Assembly (NCBI RefSeq): GCF_014306625.1
Contig: NZ_JACRYL010000001.1
Location: forward strand, 1-64,000
Source: Pedobacter fastidiosus
Lineage (GTDB): Bacteria; Bacteroidota; Bacteroidia; Sphingobacteriales; Sphingobacteriaceae
DNA: 64,000 bases
Direction of reading: 5' to 3'
The notes beneath the pieces are model-generated. The model was given only the letters and a program-made list of their open reading frames with translations. It made no database searches and was not told the DNA's origin. The number at the start of each line of letters is the position of its first letter. The first letter of the stretch is position 1. This document shows, in pieces, positions 33,025 through 41,497 of this stretch. A program made the position numbers and the translations under genes.

Positions 33025-33819
33025 TTATGAACTTTTCTTTTTCTTCTTTGCCAATGTTTTATGACTAATCCTGGCTGGTCTTTCTGCCATTTCTATTGGA
33101 AGTCCTAACAAATCGCGAATTACAACTGATGCACAAGCACCACCAAAAGCTGCTGGTAAGTAAGAAACCGTTCCGTAAGCGGAGCGTTTAAAATTACTTC
33201 CGTCCGTCATAATCATAGAATTCTTATCCATTTCTTCCGTGGAAAAAACAGCTTTGATTTTATCGGCACCAACTAGTTTATTTAATCTTTTGCGAACATA
33301 GCTGGCGAAAACACATTGGTATGTATCTGGAAGCATTGTAATTCTGATTCGCGTTGGGTCCATTTTGCCACCCGCACCCATAGAACTTACAATTGGAATA
33401 TTTTTTTCTAAGGCAGTTCCTAGCAAAGTAATCTTCGGCATCACGCTGTCGATACAATCCATAATGTAATCAAATTTCGATTCCAAAATTTCCCTGCATT
33501 TTTCGGGTGTAAGAAAAGTGTTTACCACATGGAGTTTTAAATCTGGATTAATAGCCAGCAAGCGTTCTTGCATAATGGCAGCTTTGCTGACGCCGTGGTT
33601 CGTTGCCAAGGCAGGCAATTGTCTGTTACGGTTTGTTGGGTCAACTACATCGCCATCAACAATGGTCATTTCGCCAATACCCGAGCGACAAATAAATTCG
33701 GCTGCGAAAGAACCTACCCCACCTAAACCGATCACTAAAACGTGTTTCGATTGCAGTTTATCAATTCCATCATTTCCAACTAATAGGGCAGAGCGTGAAA
33801 GCCAACTTGTATCAGACAT
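33025..33819 (-). CDS. tcdA: tRNA threonylcarbamoyladenosine dehydratase
   Basis: 264 aa from MSDTSWLSR; a 13-residue longer frame from 33858 is unlikely. An E1/ThiF-like enzyme that uses ATP to cyclise t6A37 of tRNA to ct6A. The nucleotide-binding loop VLVIGLGGVGSFAAEFICRS, IVDGDVVDPTNRNRQ and the family tail SYLPAAFGGACASVVIRDLLG are present. It lies upstream of the repeat/DUF559 cluster and downstream of tatD on the same strand. Confidence 0.92.
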   Translation of the reverse strand: MSDTSWLSRSALLVGNDGIDKLQSKHVLVIGLGGVGSFAAEFICRSGIGEMTIVDGDVVDPTNRNRQLPALATNHGVSKAAIMQERLLAINPDLKLHVVNTFLTPEKCREILESKFDYIMDCIDSVMPKITLLGTALEKNIPIVSSMGAGGKMDPTRIRITMLPDTYQCVFASYVRKRLNKLVGADKIKAVFSTEEMDKNSMIMTDGSNFKRSAYGTVSYLPAAFGGACASVVIRDLLGLPIEMAERPARISHKTLAKKKKKSS

Positions 33820-33837
33820 ATTACTAGTTTTTTTTAC

Positions 33838-34022
33838 CGCAGATAAAAGGATGAACACAGATATTCAAACTTTAATCTATAGTTAATTTATTTTTTGCTG
33901 GGGAAAAACGGATTAACACGAAGTTTTTTTCTGTGAACTCTGTGCTTCCGTGGCTAATTATATTTTATGCTCTTAAAAAAACAGACACCATAATCAGTGT
34001 TTATTTGTGTCCATCTGTGGTT
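33838..34022. repeat. Dispersed low-GC repeats around CCGTGGCTAA / CTGTGGTTAA
   Basis: The gap between tatD and tcdA contains TTACCGCAGATAAAAGGATG, CTGTGCTTCCGTGGCTAA and GTGTCCATCTGTGGTTAATT. Similar phrases occur at 35699 (TGTGTTTCCGTGGCAAA) and 35764 (TTCTTAGTGTCTTGGTGATT). They look like a family of intergenic repeats; I see no gene here. Confidence 0.45.
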
Positions 34023-34024
34023 AA

Positions 34025-34681
34025 TTAAAGCAAGCTTAATTTTTTCCAGTCGGCAAAAATACGTGCTTTAAGTTCATCAACAGAACATTTTTTTAAATTG
34101 GCTGTGGCATCATAAATTTCTTCGATCGGAGTTAATGAGTCATCGGTCTCTAAAAAAAAGTTGTCCGTATCTTGAATCAATTTTGCAGCGCCCGAATCTG
34201 TTCTTAAAATCGAAGTTCCAAAAGACAGCATAAAACCTTTATCAATTAACTGTTTGCCAAGTTCTACATTCTTATTAAAACCATGAAGGATCATTGGAAC
34301 TTTAACTTTCAACCTATCTTTTATCTCAATTAGTTCAGCAAAACCTTTAACGCAATGAAGTATTATCGGTTTATTCAGTTCTTCAGCCAATGCAATTTGC
34401 TTTTCTAAAATTATGACTTGATTTTCCAGCCTTTCCCCTCTCAATTTATCCAGACCACATTCTCCAATCATTTTAACATTAGGTTGTTGCGCTTTATTCT
34501 TGAGGTTCTCGAATTGTAATTCTAAATTTTTCAATTTGGCAAACCAAGGGTGTAACCCAACTGAGATAGGCCTAGTATTGGTTAAAGGATATAAATCACC
34601 ATCTGTTAACGATAAACTCAAAATGCTTTGAACATGCTGTTTTGGTAATGGCTGATGAGTATGAATATCAAGATATAGCAT
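34025..34681 (-). CDS. TatD-family metal-dependent hydrolase
   Basis: 218 aa, shorter than the usual about 255. TIM-barrel amidohydrolase fold: DIHTHQP with two metal His at the start, MIGECGLDKLRG, PIILHCVKGFAELIEI and MILHGFNKN, then FLETDDS with the last metal ligand. TatD proteins act as DNases or D-aminoacyl hydrolases; the role here is not determined. The short divergent Bacteroidota subgroup replaces GLDYY by GLDKL. Confidence 0.85.
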   Translation of the reverse strand: MLYLDIHTHQPLPKQHVQSILSLSLTDGDLYPLTNTRPISVGLHPWFAKLKNLELQFENLKNKAQQPNVKMIGECGLDKLRGERLENQVIILEKQIALAEELNKPIILHCVKGFAELIEIKDRLKVKVPMILHGFNKNVELGKQLIDKGFMLSFGTSILRTDSGAAKLIQDTDNFFLETDDSLTPIEEIYDATANLKKCSVDELKARIFADWKKLSLL

Positions 34682-34790
34682 TTCTAAAAATTAGGATTTA
34701 AATAAAAATGTATTTGCTCTGTAAAGAATTCGCTAATAATCTATAAAATTAGTCGACTTTATTAATTTTACATCATCATTCTTAAAAATC

Positions 34791-35324
34791 ATGAAAAAAA
34801 TATTAATATTATTAACTGCGGTGTTAATTTCTACTACCGCTTTTAGTCAAGCAAAAAAAGAGGCTGTTCATATTTATAACCCCCAGGCAAACGCCAAAGC
34901 AGATCTTGCATCGGCGGTTACAAAAGCCTCGAAAGAAAATAAAAATGTACTAGTACAGGTTGGTGGAAATTGGTGTTCGTGGTGCATTGCGTTCCATAAT
35001 TTAGTTGATAGCACAGCCACTTTGAAGCAATACATTAACGATAACTTTGAAACCGTTTTGGTTAATTATAGTCCAGAAAATAAAAATGAAGCTGTTTTGG
35101 CCGATTTGGGTTTCCCTCAGCGATTTGGATTCCCGGTATTCTTGGTACTAGATGGAAAAGGGAATGTGCTTCATATTGAAAATTCTGCTTACTTGGAAAC
35201 AGAAGAAGTTGCCTCAAACGGTAAAAGGAAAGTTGGGCACGACGTAAAAAAAATCACTTCGTTTTTAAAAGGGTGGACGGTTACTGCCGTAAATCCTGAA
35301 ACGTATAAAGCAAAAGCGAAATAA
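34791..35324 (+). CDS. Secreted thioredoxin-family protein
   Basis: 177 aa. Signal peptide 1-20 (ILILLTAVLISTTAFSQ). The thioredoxin fold follows, with VLVQVGGNWCSWCIAFHNLVD giving the redox pair Cys62-Cys65 and the cis-Pro region GFPVFLVLDGKGNVL. It belongs to the thioredoxin_7-like periplasmic group and probably handles thiol-disulphide exchange or acts in stress; the partner is unknown. Monocistronic with a strong terminator. Confidence 0.85.
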   Translation: MKKILILLTAVLISTTAFSQAKKEAVHIYNPQANAKADLASAVTKASKENKNVLVQVGGNWCSWCIAFHNLVDSTATLKQYINDNFETVLVNYSPENKNEAVLADLGFPQRFGFPVFLVLDGKGNVLHIENSAYLETEEVASNGKRKVGHDVKKITSFLKGWTVTAVNPETYKAKAK

Positions 35325-35357
35325 GCTAAAGGGTTAAAGACCAGACCTTAAAGCTAA

Positions 35358-35411
35358 AAAGCCACAAATTTTCAGATATTAAAGTCTGCGAATTTGTGGC
35401 TTTCTTTTTTT
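35358..35411 (+). terminator. Terminator of the thioredoxin gene
   Basis: AAAGCCACAAATT (35358-35370) and its complement (35391-35403), inner CAGA/TCTG pairs, then a T-run. The T-run reaches the stop codon of the convergent small gene. Confidence 0.85.
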
Positions 35412-35613
35412 AATCATCAGAGTCATCAGTTTCATCATCGAGGTTAAGCTCGTAAGATGCTCTAGAGGCTTCGTCTGCCTGTTCAAGCATATCTTTGTCA
35501 TGCTCAATGCTGGTGTCATCGCCACTTAATTCATTTATTTCATTTACGTCGTCCTCTCTGCGTAAAGCATCATTCGGATCGCTCGAGTAATCTTCGTCTT
35601 TTGGGTCTATCAT
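35410..35613 (-). CDS. Small acidic hypothetical protein
   Basis: 67 aa, about a third Asp/Glu (MIDPKDEDYSSDPNDALRRE, LNLDDETDDSDD at the end), probably disordered. Similar small acidic proteins occur in Sphingobacteriaceae without known function. No signal peptide. The ATG is preceded by an A-rich stretch. It stands alone between the thioredoxin gene and the GH3 gene. Confidence 0.65.
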   Translation of the reverse strand: MIDPKDEDYSSDPNDALRREDDVNEINELSGDDTSIEHDKDMLEQADEASRASYELNLDDETDDSDD

Positions 35614-35727
35614 AACTTTGAGTTTTATTAATAGATAATGATTTGGATTGGCAAATTGTTTTAAGTTTTTCTGTTGGTATCGTCATGCTGAAATAAATTC
35701 TGTGTTTCCGTGGCAAATGTATTAAAC

Positions 35728-35759
35728 AAAAAATGCCAGATGAATTCATCTGACATTTT
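35728..35759 (-). terminator. Terminator of the GH3 gene
   Basis: AAAATGCCAGATGAA (35730-35744) pairs with TTCATCTGACATTTT with one mismatch; a TTTG run follows on the minus strand. Confidence 0.65.
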
Positions 35760-35794
35760 CTTTGTATTCTTAGTGTCTTGGTGATTAAACTACT

Positions 35795-37495
35795 CTACAA
35801 CCCATCTCCAAACTTATAATTTGGCAATATACTTACAGGTAATTTTCCTGATGGAACCAATCTGTTATTAATCACCGCCGCCGCAGAAATTTGCATATAA
35901 TCTTCTTTCTGGTATCCAATAATTAATCCTTTGCTATTTTCTAAACCCGGTAATCCGGCTAAATTATATGGATTTGCAAACAAAGCAAAAACTGCATTTT
36001 TGGCACTTAATTCCTTTATAAAATTTTTAACCCCAGCATTTAATGGAATGTTGTTGCCTGGTCTTGACCTGCTATCATGAATACCCACAATTACCTGATC
36101 AAAAGCACCAATTTCTCTAGCAATATTCGAAATCTGAGTTGCGCTCGCATCTTTATCCAAAACATAATAAACAGAGTTATAATACCCTTTAGAAATCTCT
36201 TTTTGGAAAGCCGTAACCAAAGGAACACCGATACTGATAATTGCCGTTCTTCTAATCGGAATTAAGTTTTTAATGTATTCCTTGCCCTTTAAAAGCGTAA
36301 CCGAAGCATTTGCCAATTCTTGAACCAAGGCGTTACTTGAATTTCGGTTTACACCTGCAATTAGGCCTTGAGTAACTATCGTATCGCGTTTATTTAATCC
36401 GGCCCAATATTTTGCAGTAAGAATTTTTTTAACACTTTCATCAATTACTTTCATATCTATTTGATCATGTCGAACTGCTTTACGAACCAGCTTAATTGCT
36501 CTATCGCTATTTTCCGAAAGTTCCAAAATATCGTTTCCAGCCATAATCGCCATTAAATCGGCATTGCCATCTTTAAAGTATTTCACTACACCTTTCATAT
36601 CCATGGCATCGGTAATAATTAAGCCCTTGAAACCGATTTTTTGCTTCAAAATGCCGGTAATAATAGGTTTAGAAAGTGTAGATGGCAGGTTAGGTGTATT
36701 ATCCAACTGAGGAATATTCATGTGGGCAACCATTATGCCCGAAGCACCCTGTTTAACCAATTCTTTAAATGGGTACATTTCTAAAGTATCCAATCGCGTC
36801 GGACTAAAGTTTAACTGTGGCAAATCGTAGTGCGAATCTACATCTGTATCGCCATGACCGGGAAAATGTTTTAATGAGGTTAATAAACCGCCATCTTGCA
36901 TGCCTTTCATGTATGCCCCAGCTTTATTGGCGACGTTGTATTTGTTCTCACCGAAAGAGCGATAATTAATTACAGGATTTTTGGCATTATTATTTACGTC
37001 AGCATCGGGTGCCAAATTCAATTGCATACCCATGCGTTTAAAATCTTTAGCAACCTCTTGCCCCATTCTATAAATTAAATCTTTGTTTTGGATGGCACCC
37101 AAAGTCATTTGGTAAGGGAAAGAAATTGTACTGTCTAAGCGCATACCCAAGCCCCATTCGCCATCATTTGCAACAATTAACGGTACGCGACTAACTTTTT
37201 GGTAAGCATTGGTTGCTCTAGCTTGCCTCACCGGCCCGCCTTGAAAGAAAATTACCCCTCCAAGCTGTTCTTTCTTAATTACCGTTCCTACTGAGTCAGT
37301 ATATTTCTGACCCAAATTAGTATGCGCCCTAACAAAAAACATTTGCGCAATTTTTTCACGGCGATTTAATTTATTAAAAACAGAATCAACCCATTTTGGC
37401 TGATTGGCTAACATTTCTAAATAGGTTTGCTTTTGCGCATTTGCAGAAATTGTTGCAATGCAGAAGACAATAAGGAAGAATAGATTTTTTTTCAC
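35795..37495 (-). CDS. Glycoside hydrolase family 3 protein (NagZ-like beta-N-acetylglucosaminidase)
   Basis: 566 aa. Signal peptide 1-20 (MKKNLFFLIVFCIATISANA). The GH3 barrel shows GGVIFFQGGPVRQARATNAY, the family His motif SLKHFPGHGDTDVDSHYDLP and the nucleophile Asp in LIITDAMDMKGVVKYF. A GH3 C-terminal domain follows. KHFPGHGDT with the His-Asp dyad is typical of N-acetylhexosaminidases of the NagZ type, so it probably cleaves GlcNAc from muropeptides or chitin-like glycans outside the cytoplasm. It lacks the C-terminal serine hydrolase domain found in many Bacteroidota homologues. Confidence 0.9.
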   Translation of the reverse strand: MKKNLFFLIVFCIATISANAQKQTYLEMLANQPKWVDSVFNKLNRREKIAQMFFVRAHTNLGQKYTDSVGTVIKKEQLGGVIFFQGGPVRQARATNAYQKVSRVPLIVANDGEWGLGMRLDSTISFPYQMTLGAIQNKDLIYRMGQEVAKDFKRMGMQLNLAPDADVNNNAKNPVINYRSFGENKYNVANKAGAYMKGMQDGGLLTSLKHFPGHGDTDVDSHYDLPQLNFSPTRLDTLEMYPFKELVKQGASGIMVAHMNIPQLDNTPNLPSTLSKPIITGILKQKIGFKGLIITDAMDMKGVVKYFKDGNADLMAIMAGNDILELSENSDRAIKLVRKAVRHDQIDMKVIDESVKKILTAKYWAGLNKRDTIVTQGLIAGVNRNSSNALVQELANASVTLLKGKEYIKNLIPIRRTAIISIGVPLVTAFQKEISKGYYNSVYYVLDKDASATQISNIAREIGAFDQVIVGIHDSRSRPGNNIPLNAGVKNFIKELSAKNAVFALFANPYNLAGLPGLENSKGLIIGYQKEDYMQISAAAVINNRLVPSGKLPVSILPNYKFGDGL

Positions 37496-37634
37496 GTGTG
37501 TTTTGTTGTATCCGATGCGCTAAATTAAGAATCAAAAAACGAATTAAACAAAAACCAATCCAAGTAATCGATTTGATACAATATTTATAAATCTGGCAAC
37601 TTCTTTGGATTTAAAAAATGGAAAATTTGATTTT

Positions 37635-37868
37635 TTTGAAAACGAAAGTTCAGTAATTCTTCGGAGAGATCGGTCCCGCTGTACGCTAAAGCCTCGCAGA
37701 AAAAGCTCGGGCTACCGCTTCCATCCGGTTTAAGAACAAAGTTGGTGCTTTAAAAAAGCTCGCAGGTTTATCATAAAATTTGTTTTTAGCACTAGCCCTT
37801 CGTAAATAAACCCGATTATACGAATGCCAATTTTTTTTTCTAATTGGCAGTAGGGAAAGCGGGACTGC
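37635..37868 (+). repeat. Composite dispersed element, copy 4 (A, inverted box C, B)
   Basis: Part A (37635-37734): TTTGAAAACG, CTGTACGCTAAAGCC, GGCTACCGCTTCCATCCGG and TTTAAG; its central hairpin is reduced to GCC/GGC. Box C is inverted here: TTTTTAGCACTAGCCCTT (37783-37800). Part B (37804-37868): AAATAAACCCGAT, hairpin TGCCAATT/AATTGGCA, GCGGGACT. ATCCGGTTTA at the end of A can pair with TAAACCCGAT of B at 9 of 10 positions. No gene lies between A and B. The flanks 37496-37634 and 37869-38025 show nothing. Confidence 0.6.
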
Positions 37869-38025
37869 TGTGTCAAATGAAATGTTGAACGTTCATTTCC
37901 AAGTTATTTTGTTTTACTAAACATCTTTCTAATCAATTCATCGCAGAAACTTAAAACATAATCTATCGCTATCGGTTAATATTATAGCGCTCGGATAAAC
38001 AGTATTAATTAAAATTTATAATGTT

Positions 38026-38205
38026 ATGAAAAACGTAAGCACACCAAAAAACAATCCTACAACTCAAGGGAGTTCGATTGCAGATAGAGCAAACCACGAT
38101 GTTAAAGTGGATAAAAAAATTCAGGGAATTACGAACGGTGGCGGACAGCGATCAGATCAAACTTCCAACAAAGACAATCAAAGAAAGTACGATAACAAGA
38201 AATAA
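38026..38205 (+). CDS. Small hydrophilic hypothetical protein
   Basis: 59 aa, starting MKNVSTPKNNPTTQGSSIAD and ending with NKDNQRKYDNKK. It is rich in Asn, Lys, Gln, Asp and Thr, likely disordered, with no Cys. A strong terminator begins 8 bp after the stop, which supports a real short transcript. The upstream ATG at 38021 would stop after two codons. I do not recognise a family; such small proteins are sometimes stress-induced. Confidence 0.5.
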   Translation: MKNVSTPKNNPTTQGSSIADRANHDVKVDKKIQGITNGGGQRSDQTSNKDNQRKYDNKK

Positions 38206-38212
38206 ATAGGTT

Positions 38213-38266
38213 TGTCACATTGAGCTTGTCGAAATGTTCGACAAGCTCAATGTGACAGTTTTTTGA
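38213..38266 (+). terminator. Strong terminator formed by a TTGAGCTTGTCGAA repeat
   Basis: Perfect 21-bp arms (38213-38233 and 38237-38257, TGTCACATTGAGCTTGTCGA...) with a 3-nt loop, then GTTTTTT. The arm contains the phrase TTGAGCTTGTCGAA, which looks like a dispersed repeat used as a terminator. Confidence 0.8.
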
Positions 38267-38289
38267 GTCAATCTTAATGAGTTATTTAG

Positions 38290-38973
38290 TTATGAAGGCT
38301 CATTCGCTAAAGCAATAATATCTTTTCCTTCTAATATTTTGCGCTCATTGTTATGGCTCAAAGTATTAATCATTGCATTTGCCAACTCTTCCATGGTACA
38401 AAAGCCGTTTTGATAAATTGCTCTTCCGATAGGGAATAACCAGTTGATATATTTATAAAATTTATGCGCATATTTTTGCCCTTTTATCGGTTTGATAAAA
38501 CCAGGACGAAAATTAAACACCTGTTCAAACGGCAACTTCATTAAATCGTTTTCTGTTTTTCCTTTCACTCTAGCCCATTTCAATCTGCCTTTTTCAGTAC
38601 TGTCTGTTCCGCCTCCAGATACATAACAGAAAGTCATATCCTCGTTTAGCTTAGCTAAGGTTTGGGCAACATGCATGGTTAAAGTGTAAGTCATTTTGTA
38701 ATAGGTATCGTCATCCACGCCAACTGATGAAATTCCTAAACCAAAGAAACAAGCATTATAACCCGCTAATTGATTTTCTATTGGAGAAAAGTTAAAAAAA
38801 TCTTGATGGATAATTTCTTTAAGTTTTGGGTGAACATAACCACAGGGTTTGCGGTTAATAACTAAAACCGAATTTATTTCTGGACTATTTAGGCATTGAA
38901 TTAAAATACCTTCGCCAACCATACCCGTTGTACCGGTTATGATTACATTATTTTCTGCTCTAGTTTTTCCCAT
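38290..38973 (-). CDS. NAD(P)-binding Rossmann-fold protein (epimerase-like)
   Basis: 227 aa from MGKTRAENN; a 9-residue longer start at 39000 is possible. The Rossmann loop VIITGTTGMVGEGILIQC is at the N-terminus, then LVINRKPCGYVHPKL and CFFGLGISSVG; FCYVSGGGTDS takes the place of the usual YxxxK region. This is the atypical SDR a-type group close to NmrA/HTATIP2. Substrate unknown. It lies downstream of the S9 peptidase, past that gene's terminator. Confidence 0.82.
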   Translation of the reverse strand: MGKTRAENNVIITGTTGMVGEGILIQCLNSPEINSVLVINRKPCGYVHPKLKEIIHQDFFNFSPIENQLAGYNACFFGLGISSVGVDDDTYYKMTYTLTMHVAQTLAKLNEDMTFCYVSGGGTDSTEKGRLKWARVKGKTENDLMKLPFEQVFNFRPGFIKPIKGQKYAHKFYKYINWLFPIGRAIYQNGFCTMEELANAMINTLSHNNERKILEGKDIIALANEPS

Positions 38974-39037
38974 GTTTTTATTTCTTTCGGCGTGTATCAA
39001 CTTGAAAAACTGAAAACACGAAACTTTGTTTTTCTTT

Positions 39038-39079
39038 AAACGATAAAAGTCTCGATTTTCATCGAGACTTTTATCGTTT
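39038..39079 (-). terminator. Terminator of the S9 peptidase
   Basis: AAACGATAAAAGTCTCGAT pairs perfectly with its complement around loop TTTC; the stem reaches into the stop codon and a T/A-rich stretch (TTTAAAG) follows on the minus strand. Confidence 0.75.
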
Positions 39080-41216
39080 ATCTTAATACAGTGCCTTGCA
39101 TTTTAAAATCTTTAGGTGGTTCTAAACCTAACAGGTTTTGCACAAAATAATCCCACCGCCTGCGCATCATGTATGGAGAATAAGCACCATAACCGTGTGC
39201 GCTATTTGGAAAGATCACCAAATCGAATGATTTATTTGCTTTCTCCAATGCTTCTACCACTAATAACGTGTTGTATGGAGGAACGTTATCGTCCATTAAA
39301 CCGTGCACCAACATCAACTTGCCTTTTAAGTTTTTAGCGTAATTTTGATTCGCTTGTGCTTCGTAATCAGCGTTTTCTACTAAGCCGTTATAACGTTCGC
39401 CCCAATCATCCTCGTAGTTTCTATTGTCGTGATTCCCCGATTCCGAAATGCCAACCTTAAAGAAATCTGGATAACGGAACATTGCAGTAGCTGTTGCAAA
39501 ACCACCGCCAGAATGTCCCCAAATACCCACTTTGGTCGTATCAATTGGATATTTTTCTGATAACTGTTTAATGGCTGTAATTTGATCTGGCAAAGTATTT
39601 TCAGCCATATTGCCATAACTCATATCGTGGAAACTTTTAGAGCGATCTGGATTACTCGTTCCCTCAATAACGACAACAATAAACCCCAATTCGGCCAAGG
39701 CTTGATTATCGCCACGAGAAGCAACAAAGCTCCAACTGCCAACACTTCCACCCTGTGGGCCAGGATAAATATAATCTATAACCGGATATTTTTTATTCGC
39801 ATCCATTTTGGTCGGCGTAAATACCAATCCGTAAATATCGGTTTTACCATCATGAGCCTTAACCGTAACTGGCGTTGGCGCTTTCCAACCTGTTGCCGTT
39901 AGTCTGCTTACATCGGTTTTCTCTAAAGTTGTAACCAATTTGCCATTTAAACTTCTTAATACAGTTACCGGCGGAACATCTGGTTTTGAATAAGTATCGA
40001 TAAAATAATTGGAGGATGGTGAAAGTGAAACCGTATGATTTCCATCTTCAGGAGTAAGCGAAATAAGATTTTTACCATCAAAACCAATTTTATAAAAGTG
40101 GCCGAAATAAGGATTTCCAACCTCTTTACCATTCGCAATAAAATAAAGGGTGCGGGTTTTCTCATCAACCTTTAATAATCGGGTGATAACCCAATTGCCT
40201 TTGGTAATTTGATTTTTTAGTTTGCCAGTTTCTGAATTGTATAAATAAAGATGTCCCCAATTATCGCGTTCCGAATACCAGATGATTTCTTTCGAATTGG
40301 CAAGATATCTCCAGTTAATTGAGCCCTGACCAGATTCAAATTGTGTTTTTACGGTTTCCTCGAAAACCTCACGAACAACTCCTGTAGAAGCTTTGGCGAT
40401 TCTAAACTTTTCTTGTTTATGATCTCTAGAAGTAGAAAGAAATGCAACTTCCGAACCGTCTGCTTTCCAATCAATATCATCAAAAGTTCCACTACTCGAA
40501 ATGTCATCGCTTAAAGTAGCGCGGTGCGGATCGGCAGGGATATTGAATGAAACTACCTTTGGATTTTCTACATCGATAACAACTCTTCTGATTGTTGGGA
40601 TTTCTTTATCGCCCGGTAAAGGGTATTTCCATGCTTCTAGTTTTGGCGATCCCACGTTTGTGGTAACCAAATACATATCTTTACTATTTCTTTGATCTTG
40701 CTGAAAGGTAGCAATCTTTTTAGAGTCTGGCGACCAGCGCAAAATTGGTGCATCGCTGTGTTTCCAGCCCGCATTATCAGTAGCATAACCGTAATCTTTT
40801 ACACCATCGGTTGTTAACTGCGTTAATTTTCCACTCGCAACATCTTTAACATATAAGTTGTAATCTTTAATTAAGATTGCTTTTTTGCCATCAGGAGATA
40901 AAACCTCATTTCTACCACCAAAACGTCTGCCACCAGTTGGTGTCGTGGCTTTGTAATCTGTGGTAAGGGTTTTTGTTTTCTTTGAAGGATCTACTAAATA
41001 AGTTTGCTCGCCTTTATCTGTTTTTGTGGTGTACCAAAATTTATCACCATCGAGCCAGTTGGGTTGCACGTTGGCGTTATCAATAAACTTCGCGGTATTG
41101 TACCCCATAAAACTTTCGGCCCTTTCGTAATCTTTGGCAGTTAAGGAATTGCCTTGCTGAGCGAATGCAGAAACAGCAAAAGCACAGGCTGTTACCGTAA
41201 GAAAATATTTATTCAT
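39078..41216 (-). CDS. S9 family serine peptidase, dipeptidyl-peptidase IV type
   Basis: 712 aa. Signal peptide 1-19 (YFLTVTACAFAVSAFAQQ). Residues about 40-440 form a DPP-IV-like beta-propeller (ILRWSPDSKKIATFQQDQR); the alpha/beta-hydrolase domain follows with VGIWGHSGGGFATATAMF (catalytic Ser569), LMDDNVPPYNT (Asp) and FPNSAHGYG (His). It cleaves dipeptides, often X-Pro, outside the cytoplasm. YPGPQGGSVGSW lies at the oxyanion-hole region. Closest to Bacteroidota DPP-IV homologues. Confidence 0.92.
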   Translation of the reverse strand: MNKYFLTVTACAFAVSAFAQQGNSLTAKDYERAESFMGYNTAKFIDNANVQPNWLDGDKFWYTTKTDKGEQTYLVDPSKKTKTLTTDYKATTPTGGRRFGGRNEVLSPDGKKAILIKDYNLYVKDVASGKLTQLTTDGVKDYGYATDNAGWKHSDAPILRWSPDSKKIATFQQDQRNSKDMYLVTTNVGSPKLEAWKYPLPGDKEIPTIRRVVIDVENPKVVSFNIPADPHRATLSDDISSSGTFDDIDWKADGSEVAFLSTSRDHKQEKFRIAKASTGVVREVFEETVKTQFESGQGSINWRYLANSKEIIWYSERDNWGHLYLYNSETGKLKNQITKGNWVITRLLKVDEKTRTLYFIANGKEVGNPYFGHFYKIGFDGKNLISLTPEDGNHTVSLSPSSNYFIDTYSKPDVPPVTVLRSLNGKLVTTLEKTDVSRLTATGWKAPTPVTVKAHDGKTDIYGLVFTPTKMDANKKYPVIDYIYPGPQGGSVGSWSFVASRGDNQALAELGFIVVVIEGTSNPDRSKSFHDMSYGNMAENTLPDQITAIKQLSEKYPIDTTKVGIWGHSGGGFATATAMFRYPDFFKVGISESGNHDNRNYEDDWGERYNGLVENADYEAQANQNYAKNLKGKLMLVHGLMDDNVPPYNTLLVVEALEKANKSFDLVIFPNSAHGYGAYSPYMMRRRWDYFVQNLLGLEPPKDFKMQGTVLR

Positions 41217-41322
41217 CGTTTGATTTTATTCTTCAGCGATAAAAATAACACTGTTCTTGCACTTCAATTTAAAGTATTAAGAATGATACAGAATTTGAGG
41301 GTTTGAAGTGTGAAGGATAAAA

Positions 41323-41408
<86 letters not shown>

Positions 41409-41440
41409 GTTTAGGAATGCAAAAATATATTTTTTTAAAT

Positions 41441-41475
41441 AAAAAAAATGCTCTCGTTTTAATCGAGAGCATTTT
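41441..41475 (-). terminator. Terminator of pyk
   Basis: AAAATGCTCTCG (41445-41456), loop of 7, CGAGAGCATTTT (41464-41475); a long T-run follows on the minus strand (complement of 41441-41448). Confidence 0.85.
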
Positions 41476-41497
41476 GAATATGTTAAGGTTAATGAAA

